Of a stretch of DNA of 15,549 nucleotides, positions 1 to 7,719 are shown piece by piece; position 1 is the stretch's first letter; each line of letters starts with the position of its first letter. Below the pieces are notes generated by a model that saw nothing but the letters and a program-made list of their open reading frames with translations, did not search any database and had not been told where the DNA came from. A program made the translations under genes and the position numbers. This stretch comes from JANNHP01 sp031404455 (GTDB taxonomy: Bacteria; Planctomycetota; JAJSAM01; JAJVHW01). The stretch covers positions 1-15,549 of the forward strand of contig JANNHP010000214.1 of the NCBI GenBank assembly GCA_031404455.1. Direction: 5' to 3'.

Positions 1-2576
1 TGACGCGCTACCTCTTGATCGCTCTGCTCATTGCATGAGTCGAGGGCGATGGGCGTCGCGCCGAAGGCGGGGATCCTGATCCTCAGGCCGAAACCGACCG
101 AGACGCGCATGTCGTCGAAGAAGGAACCGCCGTCGTCGAACTCCATCTGGCGGGCGAGTTGGCGCTGGCGCCTGCTCCCGCCCTGGGTGTTCGAGCGGGA
201 GAGCTGCCGCTCGAGCGTGTCGAACTCGCCCTCGTCGAGACCGTGGCTGCTCGACGTCGAGTTGCGCACGAGGCCCGAGTCGACGAAGAACACGCCGCGC
301 AGCACGTCCTCGTAGAGCGGGAAGCCGTACTCGGCGTTGAGCAGCAGGAGGACGTCCCCGCCCATCGGGTCGCCCTCGTTCTCGAGCACGGACTTCTCCG
401 TGTTGCCGAGGCGGAGGTTGCGCTGCGCCTGCGACTCGCCCGGCCGGCTCGCGAGGAAGGGATCGCCCTTGCCGTGCGGTCCGGCGCCGCCGTACGCGAA
501 GCCGCGCACGGACGAGGCGCCGCCGGCGAAGTACGACTCGTACGTGGGGACGAACTTCTCGTCGAACAGGTTGGGGTCCGCCTCGACCGATCCCGAGAGC
601 GGCTTCACGTGCGCCACGCGGCCGCCGAGCGACAGCGTGTGCAGGCGCTCGTCCTCGGTCCTCGCGAGCGTGAAGAACCGCCGCGCCTCGAACTCGTTCT
701 TCAGGAGCCGGATGTCGCCGCCGAAGCCGAACTCCGGCGAGTACTGCGCGAACCAGCCGTCGTTCGGGGAGAGCGAGTTGTCGAGGCGCTCCAATCGGAA
801 GGCGAAGCGCTCGGAGATGAGGCCGTTGCTGCCCTCGGCGAGGAACGCCGTGGGCGACGAATCGCTCTCGAGGTTCGACAGATCCACGTTCTCGAAGCGC
901 GTCGTGCCGGAGATGCCGAGCACCGTGTCGAGCTTCTTGCCCTCGTAGGTGAAGCGGCGGCCGAGCGTGAGGTTCAGGCCCTTCCTGTCCACGTCGTAGT
1001 CGAAGCGAGTGAACTTCGAGAGGAAGAGGTCCCATCCGAAGGAGATGGGCTTGTCGAAGAGCCACGGCTCGGTGAACGCGAGGCGGTACGAGGAGAAGTC
1101 CGTGCCCGGGGCGAGTTCGAGCTGGAACGTCTGGCCCGCGCCGGTGAACGCCTTGCCCGTGAAGATGTCGCCGAAGTGCTCCGGCACGTCGCGCCAGTCG
1201 AAGTTGCGCTTGGTCACCGTGACGCTGCCGAGGATGCCGAGGTCGGAGGACGCGCCGACCGCGAACCGGACCTGTCCGGTCCTCGCGGTGTCGTCGACCT
1301 CGTACCGCACGTCGCGGAGGTTCGGGTCCTCGCCCTCCGGGAGGTTCACGACCTGCGCGTCGACGCGGGTGAAGTAGCCGAGCGATTCGAGCCGGCGCTT
1401 GCTCTTCTCGACCTCGTTCTGGTTGAGCACCTGACCGGGATACACCGAGATCTCGCGGCGGATCACGCGGTCCTGGGTGATCTCGTTGCCGAGGATCGTC
1501 AGGTTGCGGACGCGCACCTTCGACTGTTCGTTGATCTTCAGCGTGATGTCGACGGAGCTCCCGGACGGCTTGTCCTCGAAGTCCATGGCCGCCGAGAAGT
1601 AGCCCTCCTCCCGGTAGGCCGCGATGACCGCGCCGTGCGACCGGCGCACGTCCTCGGTGCGGTAGCGCTTGCCGGGCTCGAGCGCGAGCAGGGCGCGGAT
1701 CGCCTCGGGCCCGCCGGGGAAGCTCTCGGCGCCGACGATCTTCACCGCGCCCACCGTGAACGCCGGGCCCTCCTCGATGGCGATCGTGACGAAGGCCTCG
1801 GACTTGTCCTCGGAGAACGTGACGTCCTCGATCTCGACCTTCGCGTTGAGGTACCCCTCGCGCCGGTAGACGTTCACGAGGCTGCTGCGGTCCTTGACGA
1901 GCGTCTCCTCGACGTAGTCCGCACCGGAGAGGCCGAGGAAGCCGGTCTCCTGCGTGCCCATGTACTCGAGGAGCTTGTCGCGCTGGACGTGATCGTTGCC
2001 CTTCAGGGTGATCGTCTCGACCTGGACCTTCGGACCCTCGAGAACGTCGAACACCACGGTGCGGCCTGCCTCGGCGTCCGTGACCTCCGTCCTCACCTGC
2101 ACGAAGTGGAAGCCCCGCATCCGGTAGAGGCGCTCGATCTTGCGAGCGTCGTTCTCGACGCGGAAGTCGGCGACCGGGCGCCCGCGCGTCGTGTCCATCA
2201 CCGACCGCACGTCGCTCTCGGAGAGCTCGGAGACGCCCTTCAGGTCCACGGCGGCGGCGAGCGCGTTCTCGGTGACGAGGAACGTGATCGTGACCTGGTC
2301 GCCCTCCTGCCGGCGATCCACCTGCACGCTCGCGAAGAGGTCGTAGAGCGTCTTCACGTCCTCGTTGAGCAGCGACTCGTCGAGCTGCTGGCCGACCTTC
2401 GTGCGCAGCGACTGGCGGAGCACCTCGGAATCGAGCGTGCGGTTGCCCTTGAACTCGATGCCCGCGATGCGCGATCCGGCCTGGGCGAGAGCCTGCCCGA
2501 GGAGGCCGGGCACGAGCGCCAGGCAGAAGGCGGCGACGACCAGCCTCGAGGCGAGCGAGCGCAGGAGATGTCTCAT
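1..2576 (-). CDS. bamA: Outer membrane protein assembly factor BamA (3' end outside window)
   Basis: BamA is the Omp85-family core of the machine that folds beta-barrel proteins into the outer membrane. The first ~32 residues form a signal peptide (MRHLLRSLASRL, a hydrophobic run, cleavage after AQA). About five POTRA domains follow (roughly residues 36-105, 106-182, 183-277, 278-355 and 356-435), with repeated GYF/GYL and LKGN-type motifs. A C-terminal barrel starts near residue 436. The Omp85 hallmark VRGF lies at residues 690-693. The final visible strands (GFGLRIRIPAFGATPIALD) match the family's end, so only a few residues are missing past position 1. Residues ~772-822 form a charged Ser/Arg/Gln-rich insertion between late barrel strands, probably a surface loop. 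The ATG at 2576 has GGAGG nine bases upstream. A 67-bp gap to dnaB contains the 16-bp palindrome CGCGCCGCGCGGCGCG (2623-2638). Identification is firm; domain borders are estimates. Confidence 0.95.
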   Translation of the reverse strand, partial: MRHLLRSLASRLVVAAFCLALVPGLLGQALAQAGSRIAGIEFKGNRTLDSEVLRQSLRTKVGQQLDESLLNEDVKTLYDLFASVQVDRRQEGDQVTITFLVTENALAAAVDLKGVSELSESDVRSVMDTTRGRPVADFRVENDARKIERLYRMRGFHFVQVRTEVTDAEAGRTVVFDVLEGPKVQVETITLKGNDHVQRDKLLEYMGTQETGFLGLSGADYVEETLVKDRSSLVNVYRREGYLNAKVEIEDVTFSEDKSEAFVTIAIEEGPAFTVGAVKIVGAESFPGGPEAIRALLALEPGKRYRTEDVRRSHGAVIAAYREEGYFSAAMDFEDKPSGSSVDITLKINEQSKVRVRNLTILGNEITQDRVIRREISVYPGQVLNQNEVEKSKRRLESLGYFTRVDAQVVNLPEGEDPNLRDVRYEVDDTARTGQVRFAVGASSDLGILGSVTVTKRNFDWRDVPEHFGDIFTGKAFTGAGQTFQLELAPGTDFSSYRLAFTEPWLFDKPISFGWDLFLSKFTRFDYDVDRKGLNLTLGRRFTYEGKKLDTVLGISGTTRFENVDLSNLESDSSPTAFLAEGSNGLISERFAFRLERLDNSLSPNDGWFAQYSPEFGFGGDIRLLKNEFEARRFFTLARTEDERLHTLSLGGRVAHVKPLSGSVEADPNLFDEKFVPTYESYFAGGASSVRGFAYGGAGPHGKGDPFLASRPGESQAQRNLRLGNTEKSVLENEGDPMGGDVLLLLNAEYGFPLYEDVLRGVFFVDSGLVRNSTSSSHGLDEGEFDTLERQLSRSNTQGGSRRQRQLARQMEFDDGGSFFDDMRVSVGFGLRIRIPAFGATPIALDSCNEQSDQEVAR

Positions 2577-2643
2577 TCCGATGGGCCTCCGATCCTTGCC
2601 CGGACGCGGCAGAGTAGTGCGGCGCGCCGCGCGGCGCGAAGAC

Positions 2644-3993
2644 TCAATACCGCTCGCGCGCCGCGCTCTCGAATCGCATGAACTGCGCGAGGAACGTGAG
2701 GTTCACGGTGCCCGTCGGCCCGTTGCGCTGTTTGCCGATGATGCACTCCGCCTGCCCGGCGAGCTCCGCCTTCCTGTCGGGATCCGTCTCGTAGTACTCG
2801 GGCCGGTAGAGGAACGCGATCACGTCGGCGTCCTGCTCGATGGCTCCGGACTCCCTCAGGTCGCTCATGCGCGGACGGTGGTCCTCGCGGCTGTCCACGC
2901 CGCGGTTCAACTGCGACAGCGCGATGATCGGGATCGAGAGCTCGCGCGCGAGTCCCTTCAGGCTGCGCGAGATGTACGAGATCTCCGCCTGCCGGTTCGA
3001 GTCGCCCTTCGCCGACATCTGCGGCACCTCCATGAGCTGGAGGTAGTCGATGATGATCATCTGGATGTCGTGCTTCGCCTTCATGCGGCGCGCCTTGGCG
3101 CGCAGGAGCAGCGGCGAGAGCCCGGGCGTGTCGTCGATGAGGATCGGCGCCTCGGAGAGCTTGCCGACCGCGGCCGAGAGGCGCCCCCAGTCCTCGTCGG
3201 CGAGGAAGCCGCGGCGGAGGCGGTGGGCGTCCACACGGGCGCGCGAACAGAGCATGTTCTGCACGAGCGAGTGCTTCGACATCTCGAGGCTGAAGATGGC
3301 GACGCCCTTGCCCTCGGCGACGGCCGCGTGCTCCGCCACGTTGAGACAGAACGTGGTCTTTCCCATCGACGGCCGCCCCGCCACGACGATCAGTTCGCCG
3401 GGCTGCAGGCCCGACGTCATGTCGTCGAAGTCGTAGAAGCCCGTCGGCACGCCGGTGATGCGCCCGGCCGAGCCCTGCATCGCGTCGATTCGCGCGAACG
3501 TCTCGTTCAGCACGTCCTTGATGTGCAGCGCCTCGCCCGCCTCCGCGCGCCGGTCGAGGTCGAAGTAGCGGCTCTCGGCAAAGTCGATCAGCTCGCCCGC
3601 CGAGCGCGAGCCCTCGTAGGCCTCCGATTCGATGTCGTTCGCGGCCTGGATCACCGCGCGGCGCATCCCCGCGTCCTTGACGATCTTCGCGTAGTGCTCG
3701 GCGTTCGCCGCCGACGGGACCGACGCGACGATCCGGGAGATGAAGCTCGTGCCGCCGATCTTCTCGAGGAGCCCGCGCCGCTGGAGTTCCTCGCGCAGCA
3801 GCACCACGTCGATCGCGCGGTTCGCGTCGTAGATCTCCGTCAGCACCTGGTAGACGTCCGCGTGCGGCCCCCGGTAGAAGTGGTTCGGCCGCAGGATCGC
3901 GACGACACGGCCCGCTGCCTCGGGATCGAGCAGCATCGATCCGAGGACGGCGACCTCGGCTTCGAGATCGTGGGGCGGGACGCGGTCGGGCAT
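2644..3993 (-). CDS. dnaB: Replicative DNA helicase DnaB
   Basis: This is the hexameric RecA-fold helicase that unwinds DNA at the replication fork and binds primase. An N-terminal helical domain (starting VPPHDLEAE, VLGSMLLD) precedes the ATPase core. Counting from the ATG at 4011, Walker A GRPSMGKT is at residues 212-219, SLEMS at 241-245, Walker B IIIDYLQLM near 319-327, DLRESGAIEQDAD at 384-396 and the KQRNGPTG arginine-finger loop near 427-434. No intein is present and the length (449-455 aa) is normal. I chose the ATG at 3993 (MPDRVPPHD) because the family usually begins there and the preceding codons (ATG ATG ATT CGG) use the otherwise rare ATT. ATGs at 4011 and 4008 are alternatives, and none has a clear Shine-Dalgarno site. 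A perfect inverted repeat sits immediately upstream. Confidence 0.96.
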   Translation of the reverse strand: MPDRVPPHDLEAEVAVLGSMLLDPEAAGRVVAILRPNHFYRGPHADVYQVLTEIYDANRAIDVVLLREELQRRGLLEKIGGTSFISRIVASVPSAANAEHYAKIVKDAGMRRAVIQAANDIESEAYEGSRSAGELIDFAESRYFDLDRRAEAGEALHIKDVLNETFARIDAMQGSAGRITGVPTGFYDFDDMTSGLQPGELIVVAGRPSMGKTTFCLNVAEHAAVAEGKGVAIFSLEMSKHSLVQNMLCSRARVDAHRLRRGFLADEDWGRLSAAVGKLSEAPILIDDTPGLSPLLLRAKARRMKAKHDIQMIIIDYLQLMEVPQMSAKGDSNRQAEISYISRSLKGLARELSIPIIALSQLNRGVDSREDHRPRMSDLRESGAIEQDADVIAFLYRPEYYETDPDRKAELAGQAECIIGKQRNGPTGTVNLTFLAQFMRFESAARERY

Positions 3994-3998
3994 CGGGA

Positions 3999-4062
3999 CC
4001 CGAATCATCACCGGCCACGGCGACAGAGCCCGAACGAAGTCCCGGTCCGGTGATGATTCGGG
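3999..4062. repeat. 16-bp perfect inverted repeat in front of dnaB
   Basis: The arm CCCGAATCATCACCGG (3999-4014) is the exact reverse complement of CCGGTGATGATTCGGG (4047-4062), with a 32-nt spacer. In dnaB mRNA the second arm would end five bases before the AUG at 3993, so a stem would cover the ribosome-binding region. It could instead be a protein-binding operator or a relic of an inserted element. The arms are seen directly; the function is inferred. Confidence 0.7.
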
Positions 4063-4139
4063 ATAAACGACTCGAACTACTTGCGGCCGATGTCGACGAC
4101 GCGGACCGGCGCGATCAGGTTCCGAACCTCAATCTTCAA

Positions 4140-5600
4140 TCACCCCGGCGCCACGAGCCGCCGCCTGCCATCTGCGCTCAGTCGTACTCCAGAATCGCCG
4201 GGCACGGCGATGCGGTCCCAGAGCTGACACGTCACCTGCTTGTGCCGCTGATCGAGCGCCTCGCAGTAGTTCGTGTAGAGGCAACGCCGGATCTCGGCGC
4301 CGCGGCCGGTGCGCATCTTCTCCCACCAGTCGGGGTCGGCGAGTGACTGGCGTGCGGCGCCGATCGCGTCGGCCTCGCCGCGCGCGAGGACGGCCTCGGC
4401 CAGTTCGAACGAGTTGATGCCGCCGGTCGCGATGACGGGCACCGCGAAACCGGCATCGCGGACGGCGCGGCGCACCGCGGAAGCGAGCGGCACGTTGCGT
4501 CCGAGCGGGCCGCGGTGATCGATCCGGACCGTCGGCATGCACTCCTCGCCGGACGGGCCCGTGTACGGATAGATCGCCTCGCCGACGGCCGGATCCTTCG
4601 CGTCGTCGAACTTCCCGCCCTTGCTCAGCGAGAGGAAATCGAAGCCCGCGCGGGCGAACTCCGCGCCGTACCACGCGGCGTCGTCGACGCGACTGCCGCC
4701 GTCGATCACCTCGTCGGCGAGGAACCGGCAGCCGACGACGAAGTCCGGCGCGACGCTCGCGCGGACCTTTGCGAAGACATCGAGCGGCAGGCGCACACGG
4801 TTCTCGCGCGAACCGCCGTATCCGTCGGCGCGGTCGTTCGTCCGCGAGAGGAACGAAGCCATCGTGTAGGCGTGGGCGTAGTGGAGTTCCACGCCGTCGA
4901 AGCCCGCGACCTCGGCGCGGCGCGCGGCGTCGGCGAAGAGATCCGGCAGGACGAGCGGCAGGTCGCGGACGTGGGGGATGTGGACGTCGGTGACGCGCTC
5001 GCGGTGGCCGCGGCGCAGCGATTCGAGCTCGCGCGGCGCGAGGACGGCCTCGTGGTCGGCGGCGGACATCGACGCAAGCGCCGCTCGCAGTACCGGCTCG
5101 GGTGCCACGAGCCATCCCGGATCGCCGGTCCGCTCGGCTGTGCGTTCACGCAGCGCCGGGGTGATCTCGAGGAACCGCTCGAAGAACCTCAAAGGCTCGG
5201 GACGCCGCCGGATCGCGAGGAAGTCGAGGATCTGGAGGAAGAGACGGGTGCTCCCCCCGCTCCGGCGTCGCACTTCGGCGACGAGGTCCGCGAGTCCAGG
5301 GACGAAGCGGTCGTGGCCGACGCGGAGCAGCGGCCCGCTCGGGACGTCGCGGATCCCCGTCGCCTCGACGACGAGCACGCCCGGCCGCCCGTCGGCGAAC
5401 CGTCCGTACCAGTCGATCACGTCCTTCGTGACGAAGCCGTCGTCCGTCGCGCGCCACGGAACCATCGCCGGAACCCATGTCCGCGACGTGGCGACGCACG
5501 AACGCCCGATCGGCAGCGGCGAGAAGAGTCTGGAGCACGCGGCCTCCTCGGCGCTCGGCCACCGCGTCGGCGGCACGGGCACGGGAGGGCGCGCGGTCAT
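4140..5600 (-). CDS. NADH:flavin oxidoreductase, Old Yellow Enzyme / 2,4-dienoyl-CoA reductase-like
   Basis: This is an FMN-dependent TIM-barrel ene-reductase-type enzyme; its substrate cannot be told from sequence. Counting from an upstream ATG at 5630, the N-terminal barrel signature is SRLFSPLPIGRS (33-44). The active-site stretch is ELHYAHAYTMASFLSRTNDR then YGGSRENR (248-278), with the His pair at 250 and 253. The FMN-phosphate region is IATGGI (400-405) and GAARQSLADPDWWEK (424-438). The C-terminal cysteines C450, C456 and C468 (CLYTNYC...VTC) recall the [4Fe-4S] motif of dienoyl-CoA reductases, but one of the usual four is replaced. The C-terminal FAD/NAD domain of those enzymes is absent. 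About 50 extra residues (~140-200) precede the active-site strand. I start at the ATG at 5600 because the ten codons before it include AGT and CTT, unusual in this genome. It sits between rplI and dnaB and is separated from both. Confidence 0.85.
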   Translation of the reverse strand: MTARPPVPVPPTRWPSAEEAACSRLFSPLPIGRSCVATSRTWVPAMVPWRATDDGFVTKDVIDWYGRFADGRPGVLVVEATGIRDVPSGPLLRVGHDRFVPGLADLVAEVRRRSGGSTRLFLQILDFLAIRRRPEPLRFFERFLEITPALRERTAERTGDPGWLVAPEPVLRAALASMSAADHEAVLAPRELESLRRGHRERVTDVHIPHVRDLPLVLPDLFADAARRAEVAGFDGVELHYAHAYTMASFLSRTNDRADGYGGSRENRVRLPLDVFAKVRASVAPDFVVGCRFLADEVIDGGSRVDDAAWYGAEFARAGFDFLSLSKGGKFDDAKDPAVGEAIYPYTGPSGEECMPTVRIDHRGPLGRNVPLASAVRRAVRDAGFAVPVIATGGINSFELAEAVLARGEADAIGAARQSLADPDWWEKMRTGRGAEIRRCLYTNYCEALDQRHKQVTCQLWDRIAVPGDSGVRLSADGRRRLVAPG

Positions 5601-5655
5601 GGGCGGAAGACTAGCGGCGCGGCGGACCATGAAGGGCCGACAGGTCGACTCCTAC

Positions 5656-5760
5656 GTCTCGGTAGGGGCGGACCCCCGTGTCCGCCCCAGCTCGATCCGG
5701 GAACGGTGCGGGTGCCGGAATCAACGTTGGGCGGACACGGGGGTCCGCCCCTACCGAGAC
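5656..5760. mobile_element. REPIN/MITE-like palindromic element with 32-bp terminal inverted repeats
   Basis: Positions 5656-5687 and 5729-5760 are perfect 32-bp inverted copies (starting GTCTCGGTAGGGGCGGAC), separated by 41 bp. Each arm is itself a hairpin: GGGGCGGAC (5665-5673), loop CCCCGT, GTCCGCCCC (5680-5688). Two REP-like hairpins in opposite orientation define a REPIN. The 3' end overlaps a further stem, CCGAGACC (5754-5761) with GGTCTCGG (5769-5776). It carries no coding capacity, so any movement would need a transposase supplied from elsewhere. Confidence 0.75.
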
Positions 5761-5826
5761 CTGCCAACGGTCTCGGCTCGCCGGACGCTGCGGCGCGTCG
5801 CCATCTCCACCGTTCTCCCCAAACGA

Positions 5827-5858
5827 CGGCGCGCCGCGGGGTCAGCCGCGGCGCGCCG
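5827..5858 (-). terminator. Hairpin terminator downstream of rplI
   Basis: A perfect 13-bp GC stem, CGGCGCGCCGCGG (5827-5839) with CCGCGGCGCGCCG (5846-5858), has a 6-nt loop. It begins 21 bases after the rplI stop. On the minus strand it is followed by TCGTTTGGGG, a weak T-tract. It probably ends the glmU-to-rplI transcript. Confidence 0.7.
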
Positions 5859-5878
5859 GGAAACGTCAGCGGACGGAG

Positions 5879-6385
5879 CTACTTCTTCGCCTTCTCGGCC
5901 TTCTCGGGCGCGGGGGCGACGACGTAGAGCTTCACGGAGGCCTCGACTTCGCCGTGGAGCCTCAGCTTCACGTCGTAGATGCCGAGTTCCTTGATCGGGT
6001 TCTCGAGCACCACGCCCGTGGCGTCGACCTTGTAGCCCTGCTTGTCCAAGGCCTCGGAGATCATCGCCTGGGTGACCGAGCCGTAGAGGTGGCCTCCCTC
6101 GCCCGCCTTGCTCTCGATGTGGATCGAGACGTTTGCGAGCGCTGCGACCGCGGCCTTCGCCTGCTCGATGTTCTTCTGCACCTCGGCCGCGGCCCGCTTG
6201 CGCAGACCGGCGACGTGCTTCACGGTGTCGTCGGACTGCGCCGTGGCCATGCCGCGCGGCAGGAGGTAGTTGCGCGCGAAGCCGGGACGGACCTTCACGA
6301 CGTCGCCGAGCGCGCCGAGCCCCTTGACCTCACGCAGGAGCATGAGCTTGAGCGGCTGCTTGACCGGTGCCTTCTTCTTCGACAT
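5879..6385 (-). CDS. rplI: 50S ribosomal protein bL9
   Basis: bL9 is a two-domain protein of the large subunit near the L1 stalk that helps maintain reading-frame fidelity. The N-terminal rRNA-binding domain follows a short basic leader and shows LMLLREVKGLGALGD, then the family signature VKVRPGFARNYLLPRGMA (about residues 30-47). A long connecting helix rich in Ala, Glu and Lys follows. The C-terminal domain has GHLYGSVT, the A..L..QG pattern, and IKELGIYDVKLRLHGEV. At 168 aa it is slightly longer than usual because of a charged APAPEKAEKAKK tail. The ATG at 6385 has a near-perfect TAAGGAGG four bases upstream. It lies 9 bases after rpsR in the same operon and is followed by a hairpin terminator. 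Confidence 0.97.
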   Translation of the reverse strand: MSKKKAPVKQPLKLMLLREVKGLGALGDVVKVRPGFARNYLLPRGMATAQSDDTVKHVAGLRKRAAAEVQKNIEQAKAAVAALANVSIHIESKAGEGGHLYGSVTQAMISEALDKQGYKVDATGVVLENPIKELGIYDVKLRLHGEVEASVKLYVVAPAPEKAEKAKK

Positions 6386-6394
6386 AGGGCCTCC

Positions 6395-6637
6395 TTACCT
6401 CGCCACGTAGGGCAGGAGCGCCATCAGGCGCGCGTACTTGACGGCGCGCTTGAACTGGCGCTGGTGGCGGGCGCAGTTGCCCGACCTCTTCCGGGAGAAC
6501 ATCTTGCCCTGGCCGGTCGAGAGCTTCGAGAGCGTCTGCGAGTCCTTCCAGTCGATGTACCCGATCTTCGCGCGGCAGAAGCGGCAGCGGCCCTTCGCCA
6601 CGTAACGCTTGAACTTGCGGTCCGGTTTCTCGGCCAT
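6395..6637 (-). CDS. rpsR: 30S ribosomal protein bS18
   Basis: bS18 is a small-subunit protein that binds as a heterodimer with bS6 on the platform of the 30S particle. The 80-residue protein has the full family pattern: RCRFC near residues 17-21, IGYIDWKD, TGQGKMFSRKRSGNCARHQRQ and the terminal KYARLMALLPYV. The CxxC pair plus the later Cys and His (GNCARH) match the zinc-binding form. The ATG at 6637 overlaps the rpsF stop by one base (TAATG), so translation is probably coupled. GGAGG lies nine bases upstream within the end of rpsF. The ssb gene often found between rpsF and rpsR is absent here. Confidence 0.97.
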   Translation of the reverse strand: MAEKPDRKFKRYVAKGRCRFCRAKIGYIDWKDSQTLSKLSTGQGKMFSRKRSGNCARHQRQFKRAVKYARLMALLPYVAR

Positions 6638-7110
6638 TACGCGTTGCCTCCATCCACGTCCTGCACCTTCGCGGTGAACTCCTCGGGAGCGTCCTCGCCG
6701 CCCCTGTCGCCGAAGTCGGAGCGGTCGCCGAAGCGGCCGCGGCCCTCGTTGGCGAACAGGCCGGCCTTGGCGTCGTCGTCCGTCATCATGCGCTTGATCT
6801 CGATCTTCTCGGGCAGCGGAGCGTCGTCCGGCCACGCGAGGACGAGGAAGCGCAGCACGCCCTCGGTGAGCGTGAGGTCGCGGCGGATCTGCGTCACCGC
6901 GTCGCCCGGCGCATCGAAGTAGTTGAGGTAGTACGTGCCGCGCTTCTGGCGCTTGATGGGATACGCGAGCTTCCGCTCGTCCCACCGGTCGCGCAGGATC
7001 GGCTTCGCGCCGTAGCGCTCGAGCACTCCGTCCACGAGGGCCTTGGTGCCCTCCCAGTCCTTCGCCGCACGACCGCTGTCGAGCAGGAACATTCCTTCGT
7101 AGATCGCCAC
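6637..7110 (-). CDS. rpsF: 30S ribosomal protein bS6
   Basis: bS6 is a small-subunit protein that pairs with bS18. The ferredoxin-like core shows YEGMFLLDS, the WDERKLAYPIKRQKRGTYYLNYFDAP block and a FLVLAWPDD strand, all within residues 1-100. The 157-residue length exceeds the common 95-135. The extra ~50 residues at the C terminus are acidic and Gly/Arg-rich (RGRFGDRSDFGDRGGED) and probably disordered. The start is GTG at 7110, one base after the pth stop (TAACGTG), with GGAGGG eight bases before it inside pth. No other start fits the family's N terminus. It lies between pth and rpsR, the latter overlapping by one base. Confidence 0.96.
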   Translation of the reverse strand: MAIYEGMFLLDSGRAAKDWEGTKALVDGVLERYGAKPILRDRWDERKLAYPIKRQKRGTYYLNYFDAPGDAVTQIRRDLTLTEGVLRFLVLAWPDDAPLPEKIEIKRMMTDDDAKAGLFANEGRGRFGDRSDFGDRGGEDAPEEFTAKVQDVDGGNA

Positions 7111-7111
7111 G

Positions 7112-7699
7112 TTACGAGCCCTCCGATGGGTTCACTTTGTCCCCGTTGAACTTGTTCATCGCCGAGGCGGTGCCGAAACGGCACCAGTGCTCGGCGCAGT
7201 CCGCGCCGCGCTCCACGGCATCGCGGATCGCTTCACGCTCCGACGGCTTGAACCGGGTCAGGACGAAGTCCACCGCCCCGCCGGGGGGCGCTTCGCCGAT
7301 GCCGATCCTGAGGCGCGGGAACGAATCGGTCCCGAGCGCTCCGATGAGCGACCTGAGACCGTTGTGGCCGCCCGCGCTGCCCATCTCGCGGAGCCGGAGC
7401 CCCGCGACGGGCAGGTGGTAGTCGTCCACGATCACGAGGAGGTCCGCGGCCGTCAGTTCGCGCTCGCGCACGATCCGTGCGACCACGGGCCCCGAGAGGT
7501 TCATGAAGGACATGGGCATGACGAGGAGCGCCTCGGCGCCGCCGATCGTCCCCCGGCCCACTCGGGCCGTGAGACGCCGGTCGTGCGACAAGGGCGACCC
7601 GTTGCGCCGCGCGAGGATCTCGACGACGTCGAAACCCACGTTGTGACGCGTCCCGGCGTACTCCTCGCCGGGGTTGCCCAGTCCGACCACGAGCTTCAT
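7112..7699 (-). CDS. pth: Peptidyl-tRNA hydrolase
   Basis: Pth cleaves the ester bond of peptidyl-tRNAs that fall off the ribosome, returning tRNA to the pool. At 195 residues it is of normal size. The motifs are complete: VVGLGNPG with N9, GTRHNVGF with catalytic H19, MPMSFMNLSG with N67, VIVDDYHLP with the Asp pair at 92-93, and GSAGGHNGLRS with N113. The C-terminal lid helix is present. The ATG at 7699 has GGGGGAA a few bases upstream. It lies 20 bases after rplY and one base before rpsF. The rplY-pth neighbourhood is widespread in bacteria and supports the assignment. Confidence 0.97.
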   Translation of the reverse strand: MKLVVGLGNPGEEYAGTRHNVGFDVVEILARRNGSPLSHDRRLTARVGRGTIGGAEALLVMPMSFMNLSGPVVARIVRERELTAADLLVIVDDYHLPVAGLRLREMGSAGGHNGLRSLIGALGTDSFPRLRIGIGEAPPGGAVDFVLTRFKPSEREAIRDAVERGADCAEHWCRFGTASAMNKFNGDKVNPSEGS

Positions 7700-7719
7700 C
7701 TCGTTCCCCCGGTCCTCCC

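Noticed and set aside
159..2681. Very long plus-strand open frame (840 codons) across the bamA region
   Set aside because: It is the antisense shadow of bamA in GC-rich DNA. Its product is Arg/Glu/Leu-rich with no domain, whereas the minus strand encodes a complete Omp85 protein with signal peptide and ribosome binding site.
2365..4053. Plus-strand open frame of 562 codons opposite dnaB
   Set aside because: Low-complexity Arg/Leu/Val/Asp composition and full overlap with dnaB. It is a codon-bias shadow.
4077..4139. Minus-strand 20-codon frame from TTG (LKIEVRNLIAPVRVVDIGRK) right after the oxidoreductase stop
   Set aside because: The codon usage looks coding-like and it could be the 3' remnant of a lost gene, but it has no ribosome binding site, starts at a TTG and is too short to match to any family.
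4050..4346. Plus-strand 98-codon frame beginning MMIRDKR
   Set aside because: Its MMIR start merely mirrors the dnaB N-terminal codons through the 16-bp inverted repeat, and the rest is antisense to the oxidoreductase.
5656..5760. Possible CRISPR or intrinsic terminator at the large inverted repeat
   Set aside because: There are only two inverted copies, with no regularly spaced direct repeats, and no T-tract follows the arms. A separate, better terminator hairpin lies at 5827-5858.
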